Source: CAYMGM01 sp964390005 (lineage in GTDB: Bacteria; Pseudomonadota; Alphaproteobacteria; UBA9219). From it: a stretch of DNA of 64,000 bases. Below are positions 23,776 through 31,418 of this stretch, in pieces. How positions within the stretch are numbered: the stretch's first letter is position 1; the number at the start of each line of letters is the position of its first letter. Where the stretch lies: assembly GCA_964390005.1 (NCBI GenBank), contig CAYMGM010000001.1:1-64000 (forward strand), in the 5' to 3' direction. The notes under the pieces were generated by a model. It was not told the DNA's origin. It did no database searches and was given only the letters and a program-made list of their open reading frames with translations. Made by a program: the position numbers and the translations under genes.

Positions 23776-26472
23776 TTATTCCTGTCCGGTCAAACGACGC
23801 CACCAACCGCCTTTGGGTCTATCAACGGGCGGGTTAACGACTTCGTACGATGAGGATGAAGGCGCCGAGGCGGCATCGTTTTGGGAAGGCGCTTTACGTG
23901 GTTCTATGGCGCGCGGCGTCGTATCAATTTCGTGGATGCTGGTCGGAATCGTATAGCTTGCCGTTTCAGGATAGAAAGGCGCGCTTGGCATCTCTGGAGC
24001 CGTGGCAATATCGGGCATTACGTCGGCAAGACCTTCCGGCGCGTTCCAATCGCCCTGACGCGGGCTTTGGCCTTCGCCGCGCTCACCCCCACGCTCGCTC
24101 CCACTGCGGCGGCGTCCGCCCCGGCGGCCCCGACGGCGACGACGTTGCTCGCTGTCGTTGTTTTGCGCTTGGGTGGGGTCCATGGGTTGCTGATCCGCGG
24201 GATCCACAGACTCAATCTCGGCAGAGGCCGTCAAAGGCTGTTCCTGCTGCTGTTGATCGGGCGTTTCTTGATCCGCTGGGCCCTGACGTCCCCGGCGCGG
24301 ACCGCGCGTGCGTCCGCCTTGGCGGAAACGGCGACCCCGCGCGGGGCGCTCGCCGCGTTCGACGATTGCGGTGTCGGTTGCTTCGTCAAAAACTTCCAAT
24401 TCGCCCTGACCTGGCAGACTGGCCGTTTCATAGGTGGGCATTTCGCGTTCGGCTTCGGCAAAAACTTGCTCGGTGTCGACAGCGGGGCCCGCATGGCGCG
24501 ACGTTTTACCGCGCGTGCGTTCCAGCTTGTAATCCTGTTGAACCAGCGTGTCGTCATTGTGGACCAAAACGCGCAGATCATAACGCTTTTCGATAGCGCC
24601 CAAGGCCTCCCGCTTTTGGTTCAGGATGTAAAGAGCGATACGGGCTGGCACATGCAAAACGATTTCGTTCGAGCGCTGCTTGATGCCTTCTTCTTCGATG
24701 GCGCGCAGGGCCGACAAAGCGGCTGAATCGACCGAACGGATATAGCCGGTTCCGGCGCAGTGCGGGCACTTTTCGAAATTGATTTCCAAAAAGCTGGGAC
24801 GCAAGCGCTGACGCGACAATTCCATCAAGCCAAAGGGCGAGATGCGACCGATCTGAAGGCGGGCGCGATCGTTTTTCATCGCTTCCTTCATGCGGCGTTC
24901 GACAGCGGCGTTGTTACGCCCGTCTTCCATATCGATGAAATCGATGACGACCAACCCGGCCAGATCGCGCAAACGCAATTGACGCGCGATTTCGTCGGCG
25001 GCTTCCAAATTGGTTTTCAGCGCCGTTTCTTCGATGTGGCGTTCGCGCGTGGCGCGGCCCGAGTTGACGTCGATAGAAACCAAAGCTTCGGTCGGGTTGA
25101 TGACCAGATAGCCGCCCGAGCGCAATTGCGCGATAGGGCTATGCAACGAATCGATCTGGTTTTCGACATGATAGCGGAAGAACAGCGGAACCGGATCGGT
25201 ATAGAGCTTAATCTTCTCGACTTGGTCGGGCATGATCGCGCACATGAAATCGTGGGCGCGTTTATAGCCTTCTTCGCCCGCGACCAAGATCTCGGCGATG
25301 TCCTGCGAATAAAGATCGCGGACCGAGCGTTTGATCAGGTTCGCTTCTTCGTAAATCAGCGCAGGCGCGGTCGATTGCAAGGTCTGTTCGCGGATGCTGT
25401 CCCACAGGCGCAGCAGATATTCAAGATCGCGCTGAATATCCGGCGGCGTTTGCTCCATCCCGGCGGTGCGCAGGATGACAGCCATGCCCTCGGGGATTTC
25501 CAGTTGATCCAGAATCTCTTTCATCCGGCGACGGTCTTGGTGGTTCGTGATTTTACGCGAAACGCCGCCGCCATGGCCTGTGTTGGGCATCAAAACGCAA
25601 TAACGGCCTGCCAAAGACAAAAAGGTCGTTAAAGCCGCGCCTTTGTTACCGCGCTCTTCCTTGACGACCTGAATCAGCATGATTTGGCCGCGTTTGATGA
25701 CTTCTTGGATCTTGTAGCGGGGGCGATGCTGGCGCACGACGCGCTCGGTCATCTCGCCACCGACGCTTTCAACCGGCTGTTGTTCTTCGGCGGCTTCAAG
25801 CGTGCCTTCTGCCACTTCCGCTTCGGGGGCTGACAGGGCGGCATTGCCAAAATCGGTGATCAAACCGAAATCTGTTCCGTCTTCGCCGTAAACAGGAAGA
25901 GGGTGAGGCGTTGTCTCGGTATCTTGTTCCAAAGCCTGAACGGCGGCGACTTCAGAAGCCGCAGCTTCTTCAGCGGCAGGCGCGTCGGGCGCGGCTGCGT
26001 CGGCTGGCTGCGCTTCAACTGGTTCGGCGGGCGATGTCATCGCCTCGGCCATCGCAGGGGGACGGGGTAATTCTGATTCTGGCAAACCTGATTCTGGTAA
26101 ACCTGATTCTGGCGCTTCGTTGAAAGCGTCTTCTTCCAGATTTCCCGAAACCTCTTCCGAGGCTTCCAAAAGATCGCCTTCAAACGCTTCGTCCTCTTCC
26201 GGACGGTCGGCGATGGGAATACGGAAGTAATCGGGATGGATTTCCGAAAAAGGCAAAAAGCCGTGGCGGTTGCCGCCATATTCAACAAAAGCCGCTTGTA
26301 AAGACGGCTCGATCCGCATCACTTTGGCAAGATAGATATTGCCCCGCAGGATCGGTTTGCTGGCCAAATCAAAATCAAGATCGTCCAGTTTGTTTGTGTC
26401 ACGATAGCTATCGACAATCGCCACACGTGTTTCTTCTGGATGCGTCGCATCCACTAGCATTCGTTTTGTCAT
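23776..26472 (-). CDS. rne: Ribonuclease E
   Basis: 898 residues. Endoribonuclease that starts mRNA decay and matures rRNA/tRNA, core of the degradosome. An S1 domain (GNRHGFLPFSEIHPDYF) is interrupted by a long acidic Glu/Ala/Pro insert (about 85-260) that includes a 15-bp tandem repeat. The catalytic DNase I-like part has VVIDFIDMEDGRNN with two Asp ligands, and CPHCAGTG is the zinc link. The C-terminal third is disordered, with an Arg/Gly-rich tract (RRRRRGRRGGRRRSG) for RNA or partner binding, and ends in TGQE. AGGAG precedes the start. A long leader, perhaps for autoregulation, lies upstream. Confidence 0.95.
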   Translation of the reverse strand: MTKRMLVDATHPEETRVAIVDSYRDTNKLDDLDFDLASKPILRGNIYLAKVMRIEPSLQAAFVEYGGNRHGFLPFSEIHPDYFRIPIADRPEEDEAFEGDLLEASEEVSGNLEEDAFNEAPESGLPESGLPESELPRPPAMAEAMTSPAEPVEAQPADAAAPDAPAAEEAAASEVAAVQALEQDTETTPHPLPVYGEDGTDFGLITDFGNAALSAPEAEVAEGTLEAAEEQQPVESVGGEMTERVVRQHRPRYKIQEVIKRGQIMLIQVVKEERGNKGAALTTFLSLAGRYCVLMPNTGHGGGVSRKITNHQDRRRMKEILDQLEIPEGMAVILRTAGMEQTPPDIQRDLEYLLRLWDSIREQTLQSTAPALIYEEANLIKRSVRDLYSQDIAEILVAGEEGYKRAHDFMCAIMPDQVEKIKLYTDPVPLFFRYHVENQIDSLHSPIAQLRSGGYLVINPTEALVSIDVNSGRATRERHIEETALKTNLEAADEIARQLRLRDLAGLVVIDFIDMEDGRNNAAVERRMKEAMKNDRARLQIGRISPFGLMELSRQRLRPSFLEINFEKCPHCAGTGYIRSVDSAALSALRAIEEEGIKQRSNEIVLHVPARIALYILNQKREALGAIEKRYDLRVLVHNDDTLVQQDYKLERTRGKTSRHAGPAVDTEQVFAEAEREMPTYETASLPGQGELEVFDEATDTAIVERGERPARGRRFRQGGRTRGPRRGRQGPADQETPDQQQQEQPLTASAEIESVDPADQQPMDPTQAQNNDSEQRRRRRGRRGGRRRSGSERGGERGEGQSPRQGDWNAPEGLADVMPDIATAPEMPSAPFYPETASYTIPTSIHEIDTTPRAIEPRKAPSQNDAASAPSSSSYEVVNPPVDRPKGGWWRRLTGQE
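26069..26115. repeat. 15-bp tandem repeat inside rne
   Basis: Three near-identical 15-base units (core CCTGATTCTGG) encode GLPES-type pentapeptides in the acidic insert of the S1 domain. Copy number could change without a frameshift. Confidence 0.7.
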
Positions 26473-26893
26473 TTATATCTCCTGCCGCCACGTCGCATAT
26501 GGGAGAGAACAAAGATCCCTTTTGCGCCAGAGACGGCAAATTTCGTTGTTGACCCAAAGTATCCGCCATCCAAACTGGATACCGGACTTTCGCGCGGCCT
26601 GCCGAGTCCGTCCTTTTTCCGAAAGCGATGACATCAGAACGATGGAACACCGCGATCAAAGAAAAAAGACAGCGCCATGGGGCGCGCTTTACCGTTGCTT
26701 TCCAGGTGCCGCAGCGGATTGGTTTGTTCCTGAAGCCGTCTTCGGTTAGGAAGACATTTCAAGGCATTGCTGCGGGCGAAGGTAGAATAAAACCTCATTC
26801 CCAGAAGGCGGGCGGATCATAGCTGGAAACGGGGGGGCAAACAACCTGTTATTCGGCAGCTGGCTTAAAAAATAAATAAAATTCTTTAAAAAC
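26473..26893 (-). other. Intergenic region and rne leader
   Basis: About 420 bases without a convincing gene. It should hold the rne promoter and leader. Minus-strand GTATCC and GGATAC near 26560-26585 can pair around a short loop. The plus-strand ORFs here are short and unlike proteins. No further site identified. Confidence 0.5.
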
Positions 26894-26921
26894 AAAAAGA
26901 AAAGGGCGGTTTTCACCGCCC
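26894..26921 (-). terminator. Terminator of the small gene at 26948
   Basis: The minus strand shows GGGCGGT-GAAA-ACCGCCC (26921-26904) followed by TTTTCTTTTTG. The compact GAAA-loop stem and T-rich tail make a strong intrinsic terminator, 27 bases past the stop codon of the small gene. Confidence 0.85.
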
Positions 26922-26947
26922 CTTGCTGTTGGAAGAAGCGCTTACGC

Positions 26948-27157
26948 TTAACCGGCTAAATAGCCGCCGCGTCGCAAGGCTTCCAAGTGCGTCGGCTGTT
27001 CGGCGAGCTCGGACGAGATCATGCCGCCAGCCATGGCGCCTTTTAATTCATCGGCCACGCGATGCAGCAAGGGGCTTGCATCGCTGTCAATTTCTAGAGC
27101 GTCGCTCACCAGCCCGCAAAGGGCGAGATAAGCTAAAGGTGAAAGTTCGACAAGCAC
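26948..27157 (-). CDS. Small hypothetical protein
   Basis: 69 residues from a GTG start with AAGGA nine bases upstream. Acidic, helical, no signal peptide; a hydrophobic start (LVELSPLAYLALCGLV) and a Gly-rich end. It does not match a family I know. A strong terminator directly downstream and a spaced ribosome site support a real, separately transcribed gene. Confidence 0.6.
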   Translation of the reverse strand: MLVELSPLAYLALCGLVSDALEIDSDASPLLHRVADELKGAMAGGMISSELAEQPTHLEALRRGGYLAG

Positions 27158-27439
27158 GGTTTGGTTTCCTTATCCTAATAGTTTGTTTCTTGTTCTTCTT
27201 CTTTTGGTCTTTTTCTTTCGTTTGAGCCTTGAAAAGCGGTTTTGACTTTATCCGGTTTCAAGGGCTTCAACCTCTCGACAAGGGATACAGTAACGTGATT
27301 TTCTGAAATTGAAAAAACTTTCATGCAGTGTTTTTTTGGCTAACCTACTGAAAAGTATGGGTTATTACCAAATAAAGGGAAGTTCTAACCAAAAAAAGGT
27401 AGGTGAGGGCGCGGGGACGCGGGCACGGAAAACCGTTTT

Positions 27440-28582
27440 TTAGAAATCACTGATTCCGGTGCGCGAGATTCGTACGTCGCGATGAATCGACAGCCCCAAA
27501 AGAAGGCCGCAGCCTAAAAGAAGGGTCATCATGGCCGTTCCGCCATAAGAAACAAGGGGAAGCGGAATGCCGACGACAGGGATGGTCCCCGTGACCATGG
27601 CGACATTGACAAAGACATAAAGGAAAAAGGTGGTCGTCAGACCAAAAGCGGCCAGACGCCCAAACTGACTTCGACTGGAAATAGCGATAAAAGTGCCATA
27701 AAGGAGCAACGAGAAATACAAAAGCAGCAAAAAGCAGTCGCCCAGCATGCCAAATTCCTCGGCCAAGACGACAAAGATGAAATCGGTGTGTTTTTCAGGC
27801 AGAAATTGAAGTTGGCTTTGCGTGCCTTGACCAAAACCTTTGCCAAACAGCCCGCCCGATCCCAGCGCGATCTTGGATTGCAGAATGTTATAGCCGGACC
27901 CCAGCGGGTCTTTGTCGGGCTCTAAAAAGGTCATGACGCGCATTTTTTGATAATCGTGCATGTGGCCCCAAGCAATGGGGGCCGCCCCCAGGACGAGAAG
28001 GATGACAAGGGCAAACTTCCACCAGCGTACGCCCGCCACAAAAAAAATGCTGCCGCTGGCCAATGTTAAAAGAAGGGCCGTGCCGAGATTGGGTTGAAGC
28101 AAAACCAAACCGACAGGCGCTAAAACCATCAAAATCGGCGGCACCAGCATGGCCGGACGCCCGATTTCTTCCAGATCAAGGCCGTTAAAATATTTGGACA
28201 GCGCCAGGACGAGGGACAGTTTCATCAGCTCGGAAGGTTGAATGACGAAAAAGCCCAGATTGATCCATCGCTGCGCGCCCATGCCGATATGGCCCATGAC
28301 TTCGACGACAATCAGCAAAAAGAACATAAAGCCATAAATGGGATAGGCCCATCGAAGCCAAAAACGAATATCGACCATCGCGATGGCCAGCATCACAAAA
28401 AAGCCGACGACAAAACGGCTGGCTTGCGCGCCCGCCCATGGCGTCCAGTGCTTGCCGCCAGCCGAATAAAGAAGCGTAATCCCGATCAAGCCGATGGTCA
28501 GAATAATGCCGACCAGCCCCCAGTTCATCAAACGCAGCTTGTCGCCAAAAGATAAATGATCAGGGGAGGAAAGACGGTTCAT
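27440..28582 (-). CDS. rodA: Rod shape-determining peptidoglycan glycosyltransferase RodA
   Basis: 380 residues, SEDS family, about ten transmembrane helices. It polymerises lipid II during cell elongation with a class B PBP. Signatures: LYSAGG, FVVQPSELMK-like IQPSELMKLSL, SGYNILQSKIALGSGGLFGKGF (start and end), FAEE-like LAEEFG and GIPLPLVSYGG. The start overlaps the stop codon of the upstream glycosyltransferase by four bases (ATGA). Rod-shaped cells are implied. The 282-base gap downstream holds the promoter of the small gene. Confidence 0.95.
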   Translation of the reverse strand: MNRLSSPDHLSFGDKLRLMNWGLVGIILTIGLIGITLLYSAGGKHWTPWAGAQASRFVVGFFVMLAIAMVDIRFWLRWAYPIYGFMFFLLIVVEVMGHIGMGAQRWINLGFFVIQPSELMKLSLVLALSKYFNGLDLEEIGRPAMLVPPILMVLAPVGLVLLQPNLGTALLLTLASGSIFFVAGVRWWKFALVILLVLGAAPIAWGHMHDYQKMRVMTFLEPDKDPLGSGYNILQSKIALGSGGLFGKGFGQGTQSQLQFLPEKHTDFIFVVLAEEFGMLGDCFLLLLYFSLLLYGTFIAISSRSQFGRLAAFGLTTTFFLYVFVNVAMVTGTIPVVGIPLPLVSYGGTAMMTLLLGCGLLLGLSIHRDVRISRTGISDF

Positions 28583-29544
28583 GACGGATCTTTCGTTTTA
28601 TCCAAAAGGGCGCGCGCCGCATCGAAAACAGCATCGACCGTCAGGCTGCCCATCAGATTGGGGCTAAATGCGCCGGGCCACGACAGGCGCGACATCAACT
28701 CTTCGCGCGATTCAGGCGTACGAACAACCGCGGCACGGGGGCCATAAGGCCCATAAGTGGTCTCAAAACCGGGACCAAAAAGCCCTAAGGTCGCGCAGCC
28801 GCTGGCCGCGGCCATGTGCATGAGACCTGAATCGTTGCCGATGAACAAACGACAACGCGCCAAACAAGCGCCGATCGTCAATAGATCATGACCGATGGCG
28901 TCAATGCGGCGCTGCGGGCCAAAGGCATCGAGAAGCGGCTGAACCTGTTCGCGTTCATGCGGGGCGGCGGTAATCAAAATGGGCGCGCCGGGCAGGGGGC
29001 CTGTGGCATCGGTCAGACGCTGCGCCAATTCAACAAACTTTTCGATCTGCCATTGCTTGACAGGCCAGTTGGCTGCGGGGCCGAGCGCGAGAACGGGAAG
29101 GCCTTCTTTGGGCATGATGGCGTCTGCTTGCGTCAAAGCTTGTTTGTCCAGCCAAAGATGCGGCGCGGGCGGCGGTGATAGGGACAAGGCTTGCGCATTA
29201 TCCAGTACCTTGTGCTGATCGGTCCGATGAGCCGGACGATAAGCGCGTTTCTTGGCGATCAACAAGCGTGAGACGACGCTGTTGCGTAGATCGACAATCA
29301 GGTCCCAGCGGGTCGTGACGCAGGCGCGCCAAAGATCCAGCCAGTGGCGATGATGCTTTTTCTTTTTCATCACGATCAAGCGCGAACACCCGGGGACAGC
29401 GCGAAACAAATCGGCGGCGACGGGCCCGCAAACGATGGTAAAGCAGGCGGAAGGGTAGGTCTCGACCAGATGGTGCAAAAGGCCGGTGGTTAAAACGGCA
29501 TCGCCAATGCGGTTGGATGTGATGAAAAGAATGTTATTCGACAT
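28579..29544 (-). CDS. Glycosyltransferase family 9 (heptosyltransferase-like)
   Basis: 321 residues. GT9 features: N-terminal RIGDAVLTTGLLHHLVETYP, a middle ALGPAANWPVKQW, and the nucleotide-sugar site IGNDSGLMHMAAASG. Such enzymes add ADP-heptose to the LPS core at the inner membrane. The exact acceptor is not readable. It overlaps rodA by four bases, so LPS core and cell-wall genes are translationally coupled here. Confidence 0.88.
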   Translation of the reverse strand: MSNNILFITSNRIGDAVLTTGLLHHLVETYPSACFTIVCGPVAADLFRAVPGCSRLIVMKKKKHHRHWLDLWRACVTTRWDLIVDLRNSVVSRLLIAKKRAYRPAHRTDQHKVLDNAQALSLSPPPAPHLWLDKQALTQADAIMPKEGLPVLALGPAANWPVKQWQIEKFVELAQRLTDATGPLPGAPILITAAPHEREQVQPLLDAFGPQRRIDAIGHDLLTIGACLARCRLFIGNDSGLMHMAAASGCATLGLFGPGFETTYGPYGPRAAVVRTPESREELMSRLSWPGAFSPNLMGSLTVDAVFDAARALLDKTKDPS

Positions 29545-29558
29545 ATCCGCCTGAGCCC

Positions 29559-30062
29559 TCAGCCTTTGGGCGTGGTCGAAAGAAGATCTTGGACCAGATG
29601 CATCGCCTGCGTAGCGTCCGTCGCCAGATGGACAAGATCGGGGGTGAGTTCTTTTAGAAAGGCCTTTGCTTTTTCGTTTTGGGTCAACAGAACGACATTC
29701 TTTTTTTCTTTCAGCGCCAACGCGATTTCGGAAAGCGTCCCGGCCTCCATCCCGCAGGCGACCAAAACATCGGCCGACAAAGCGTTGATGAAGTTGCGCG
29801 CGCTGTTCAGGCCTGTCGCGATGACAAAATCGGCATAAGGCGTCGCGTCTTTTTTGTCTTTCGAAGGGATAATGCCAAAGGTGCGTCCGCCTGCTTCCTT
29901 GGCGCCGCGTAGCCCGGCCTCCATAACGCCCATCGGGCGTGCGCCGGTGAAAACGATATAACCAAGCTTTGCCGAAGCCGCGCCGATGTCATAGGCGTTT
30001 TGCAGGTCCAAAGGGGTGGCCTTGTCGCCGGGGCCCATGATGCCGATGATCGTGTCCGCCAT
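29559..30062 (-). CDS. SLOG-superfamily protein, TIGR00725/LOG-like
   Basis: 167 residues from ATG 30062 (AAGGAAA upstream). A Rossmann-like fold with GIMGPGDKA near the start, GYIVFTGARPMGVMEAGLRGAKEAGG in the middle (only ends quoted: GYIVFTG, GAKEAGG) and VACGMEAGTLSEIALAL near the end. This matches the putative nucleotide- or molybdopterin-binding SLOG proteins related to LOG phosphoribohydrolases. The PGGxGTxxE motif of cytokinin LOGs is CGMEAGTLSE here, so catalysis is uncertain. Confidence 0.75.
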   Translation of the reverse strand: MADTIIGIMGPGDKATPLDLQNAYDIGAASAKLGYIVFTGARPMGVMEAGLRGAKEAGGRTFGIIPSKDKKDATPYADFVIATGLNSARNFINALSADVLVACGMEAGTLSEIALALKEKKNVVLLTQNEKAKAFLKELTPDLVHLATDATQAMHLVQDLLSTTPKG

Positions 30063-30170
30063 GATGTTTCCTTTTTCAAGCAAGCTTCAAGCAAGCCTTC
30101 AAGTAAGAGTTTCGATCTTCAAGCAAGCAAGCGCACCTAAGAACAAAACAAAATGCCCCAACAACCAAAG

Positions 30171-30289
30171 CGTCATCCCCGCGAAGGCGGGGATCCAGGC
30201 GTCCTATCTTTTTGACGCGCCGTTTGATACTTGATCAAGATGTTGCAAACGGCAAGGCCCTCTGGATCCCCGCCTTCGCGGGGATGACG
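30171..30289. repeat. Inverted-repeat element (REP-doublet/MITE-like), copy A
   Basis: Two 28-bp arms (30171-30198 and 30262-30289) are perfect reverse complements around a 63-bp spacer. Each arm holds its own hairpin CCCCGC-GAAG-GCGGGG next to GGATCC. The arm sequence, starting GTCATCCCCGCG, belongs to a type of REP-like palindrome widespread in proteobacteria. No transposase is encoded. Confidence 0.85.
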
Positions 30290-30310
30290 AAAGGAGGGAG
30301 CTGCGCGTTT

Positions 30311-30345
30311 TTCCCCTGCATGCCGCATGCTTAATCCCGAATGCC
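30311..30345. repeat. Dispersed GAATGC-type repeat, copy e
   Basis: Plus-strand CCCCTGCATGCCGCATGC, TTAATCCCGAATGCC. It corresponds by duplication to copy f at 30605. It stands just after the decayed yebC tail. Confidence 0.65.
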
Positions 30346-30350
30346 TCTTT

Positions 30351-30393
30351 TTACCCTCCAAACTTGGTGCCGTCTTCTTCTGCGATGTCGTAA
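30351..30393 (-). pseudogene. Decayed duplicate of the 3' end of yebC
   Basis: The minus strand reads RYDIAEEDGTKFGG then stop, against NYDISEEDYAKFGG and stop at the end of intact yebC. About 35 of 45 bases match by eye. It has no start and only this tail, so it is a fragment left by the tandem duplication. Confidence 0.75.
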
Positions 30394-30462
30394 CGCGACC
30401 TAAAAACAAGAACGATACCGAAGAGCAAGACGAGACATAATAACCCATCCTAACAACCAAAG

Positions 30463-30581
30463 CGTCATCCCCGCGCAGACGGGGATCCAGGCGTCCTATC
30501 TTTTTGACGCATTGCTTGATACTTGATCAAGATGCATCGAACGGCAAGGCCCTCTGGATCCCCGCCTTCGCGGGGATGACA
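30463..30581. repeat. Inverted-repeat element, copy B
   Basis: Arms at 30463-30490 and 30554-30581 around a 63-bp spacer. The left arm has two changes in its hairpin compared with copy A (GCGCAGAC for GCGAAGGC) and the right arm one at its last base, so the perfect inverted symmetry has begun to decay. Confidence 0.85.
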
Positions 30582-30604
30582 AAAAGAGGGGGGAGGCGCG
30601 TTAT

Positions 30605-30639
30605 TTCCCCGGATGCCGCATGCCGAATCCTGAATGCTC
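30605..30639. repeat. Dispersed GAATGC-type repeat, copy f
   Basis: Plus-strand CCCCGGATGCCGCATGCC, GAATCCTGAATGC. It lies five bases from the yebC stop codon. Confidence 0.65.
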
Positions 30640-30643
30640 CTTC

Positions 30644-31396
30644 TTACCCCCCAAACTTAGCGTAGTCTTCTTCCGAGATATCGTAATTGCCGGTGACATG
30701 TTGAACGTCGTCGTTGTCTTCCAGCATATCGATCAGGCGCAAAAGCTGCTGGGCCGTGTCGCCTGCAACTGGCGTCTCGGTTTTGGGAAACCAAGCCAGA
30801 TGCGCGCTTTTCGGCTCGCCGAACTTTTCTTCCAAAGCGCTGCGGACCGCGCCAAAATCATCGACCGAGCACGTGATGTCGTGAATCTCGTCGGTGGTTT
30901 CGACATCGTCGCCGCCCGCTTCGATGACGGCTTCCATCATCGCGTCGGCAGAGATTTTCTCGGCGGGATAAACGATTTCGCCCATGCGGTCGAACATAAA
31001 CGCGACCGAGTTCATTTCGCCCATATTCCCGCCGTTTTTGGTCAGGATTGAACGCAATTCCGCGGCGGTACGATTGCGGTTATCGGTCAGCGCTTCAATG
31101 ATCAGCGCGCAGCCGCCGGGGCCATAGCCTTCATAGCGCACTTCTTCATAGATGCCTTTGTCATTCGTGATGCCTTGGCCTGCTTTGATCGCACGCTCGA
31201 TACGGTCACGCGTCATGTTCGCGCCGCGGGCTTCGATAATCGCCGCGCGCAAACGGGGGTTATGGCCGGGATCGGGCGATCCCAATTTGACCGAAACCAT
31301 GATTTCGCGCGCGATTTTGTTGAAAATCTTCGCTTTCTTGGCATCGCTGGCACCTTTTTGGTGCATGATGTTCTTGGCGTGAGAGTGACCTGACAT
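30644..31396 (-). CDS. yebC: YebC/PmpR family protein
   Basis: 250 residues from ATG 31396, where homologues begin (MSGHSHAKNIMHQKG); the ORF could extend 48 codons but only into ychF shadow. Motifs: KIFNKIAREIMVS, RAAIIEARGANMTRD and YEGYGPGG. Family members have been described as transcription regulators and, more recently, as ribosome factors easing proline-rich synthesis. It is 22 bases downstream of ychF on the same strand. A copy of its 3' end lies at 30351-30393. Confidence 0.93.
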   Translation of the reverse strand: MSGHSHAKNIMHQKGASDAKKAKIFNKIAREIMVSVKLGSPDPGHNPRLRAAIIEARGANMTRDRIERAIKAGQGITNDKGIYEEVRYEGYGPGGCALIIEALTDNRNRTAAELRSILTKNGGNMGEMNSVAFMFDRMGEIVYPAEKISADAMMEAVIEAGGDDVETTDEIHDITCSVDDFGAVRSALEEKFGEPKSAHLAWFPKTETPVAGDTAQQLLRLIDMLEDNDDVQHVTGNYDISEEDYAKFGG

Positions 31397-31418
31397 GTTT
31401 GATCTCAATAAGTTAGAG

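Larger units (their letters stand above)
30160..30451. repeat. Tandem duplication, copy A
   Basis: This roughly 292-bp unit is repeated at 30452-30690. Both begin AACAACCAAAGCG, run through an inverted-repeat element and a GAATGC-type repeat, and reach a yebC-tail-like segment. The last 58 bases of copy A have no clear match in copy B. The region 30063-30643 has no intact gene; just upstream (30078-30131) are several AAGCAAGC units. Confidence 0.8.
30452..30690. repeat. Tandem duplication, copy B
   Basis: The second copy of the unit at 30160, offset 292-293 bases. Its last part is the true end of yebC (stop at 30644). The spacer between its arms matches copy A except for scattered changes. 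Confidence 0.8.

Noticed and set aside
23881..24726. 281-codon plus-strand ORF inside rne
   Set aside because: Antisense to the Arg/Gly-rich part of RNase E; composition only reflects that bias.
30173..30460. 95-codon minus-strand ORF in the repeat region
   Set aside because: It runs through both inverted-repeat arms in another frame than the yebC tail and encodes no protein-like sequence.
30160..30690. CRISPR array
   Set aside because: Repeats are inverted rather than direct, only two units exist, and the spacer between arms is conserved, not unique; no cas genes.
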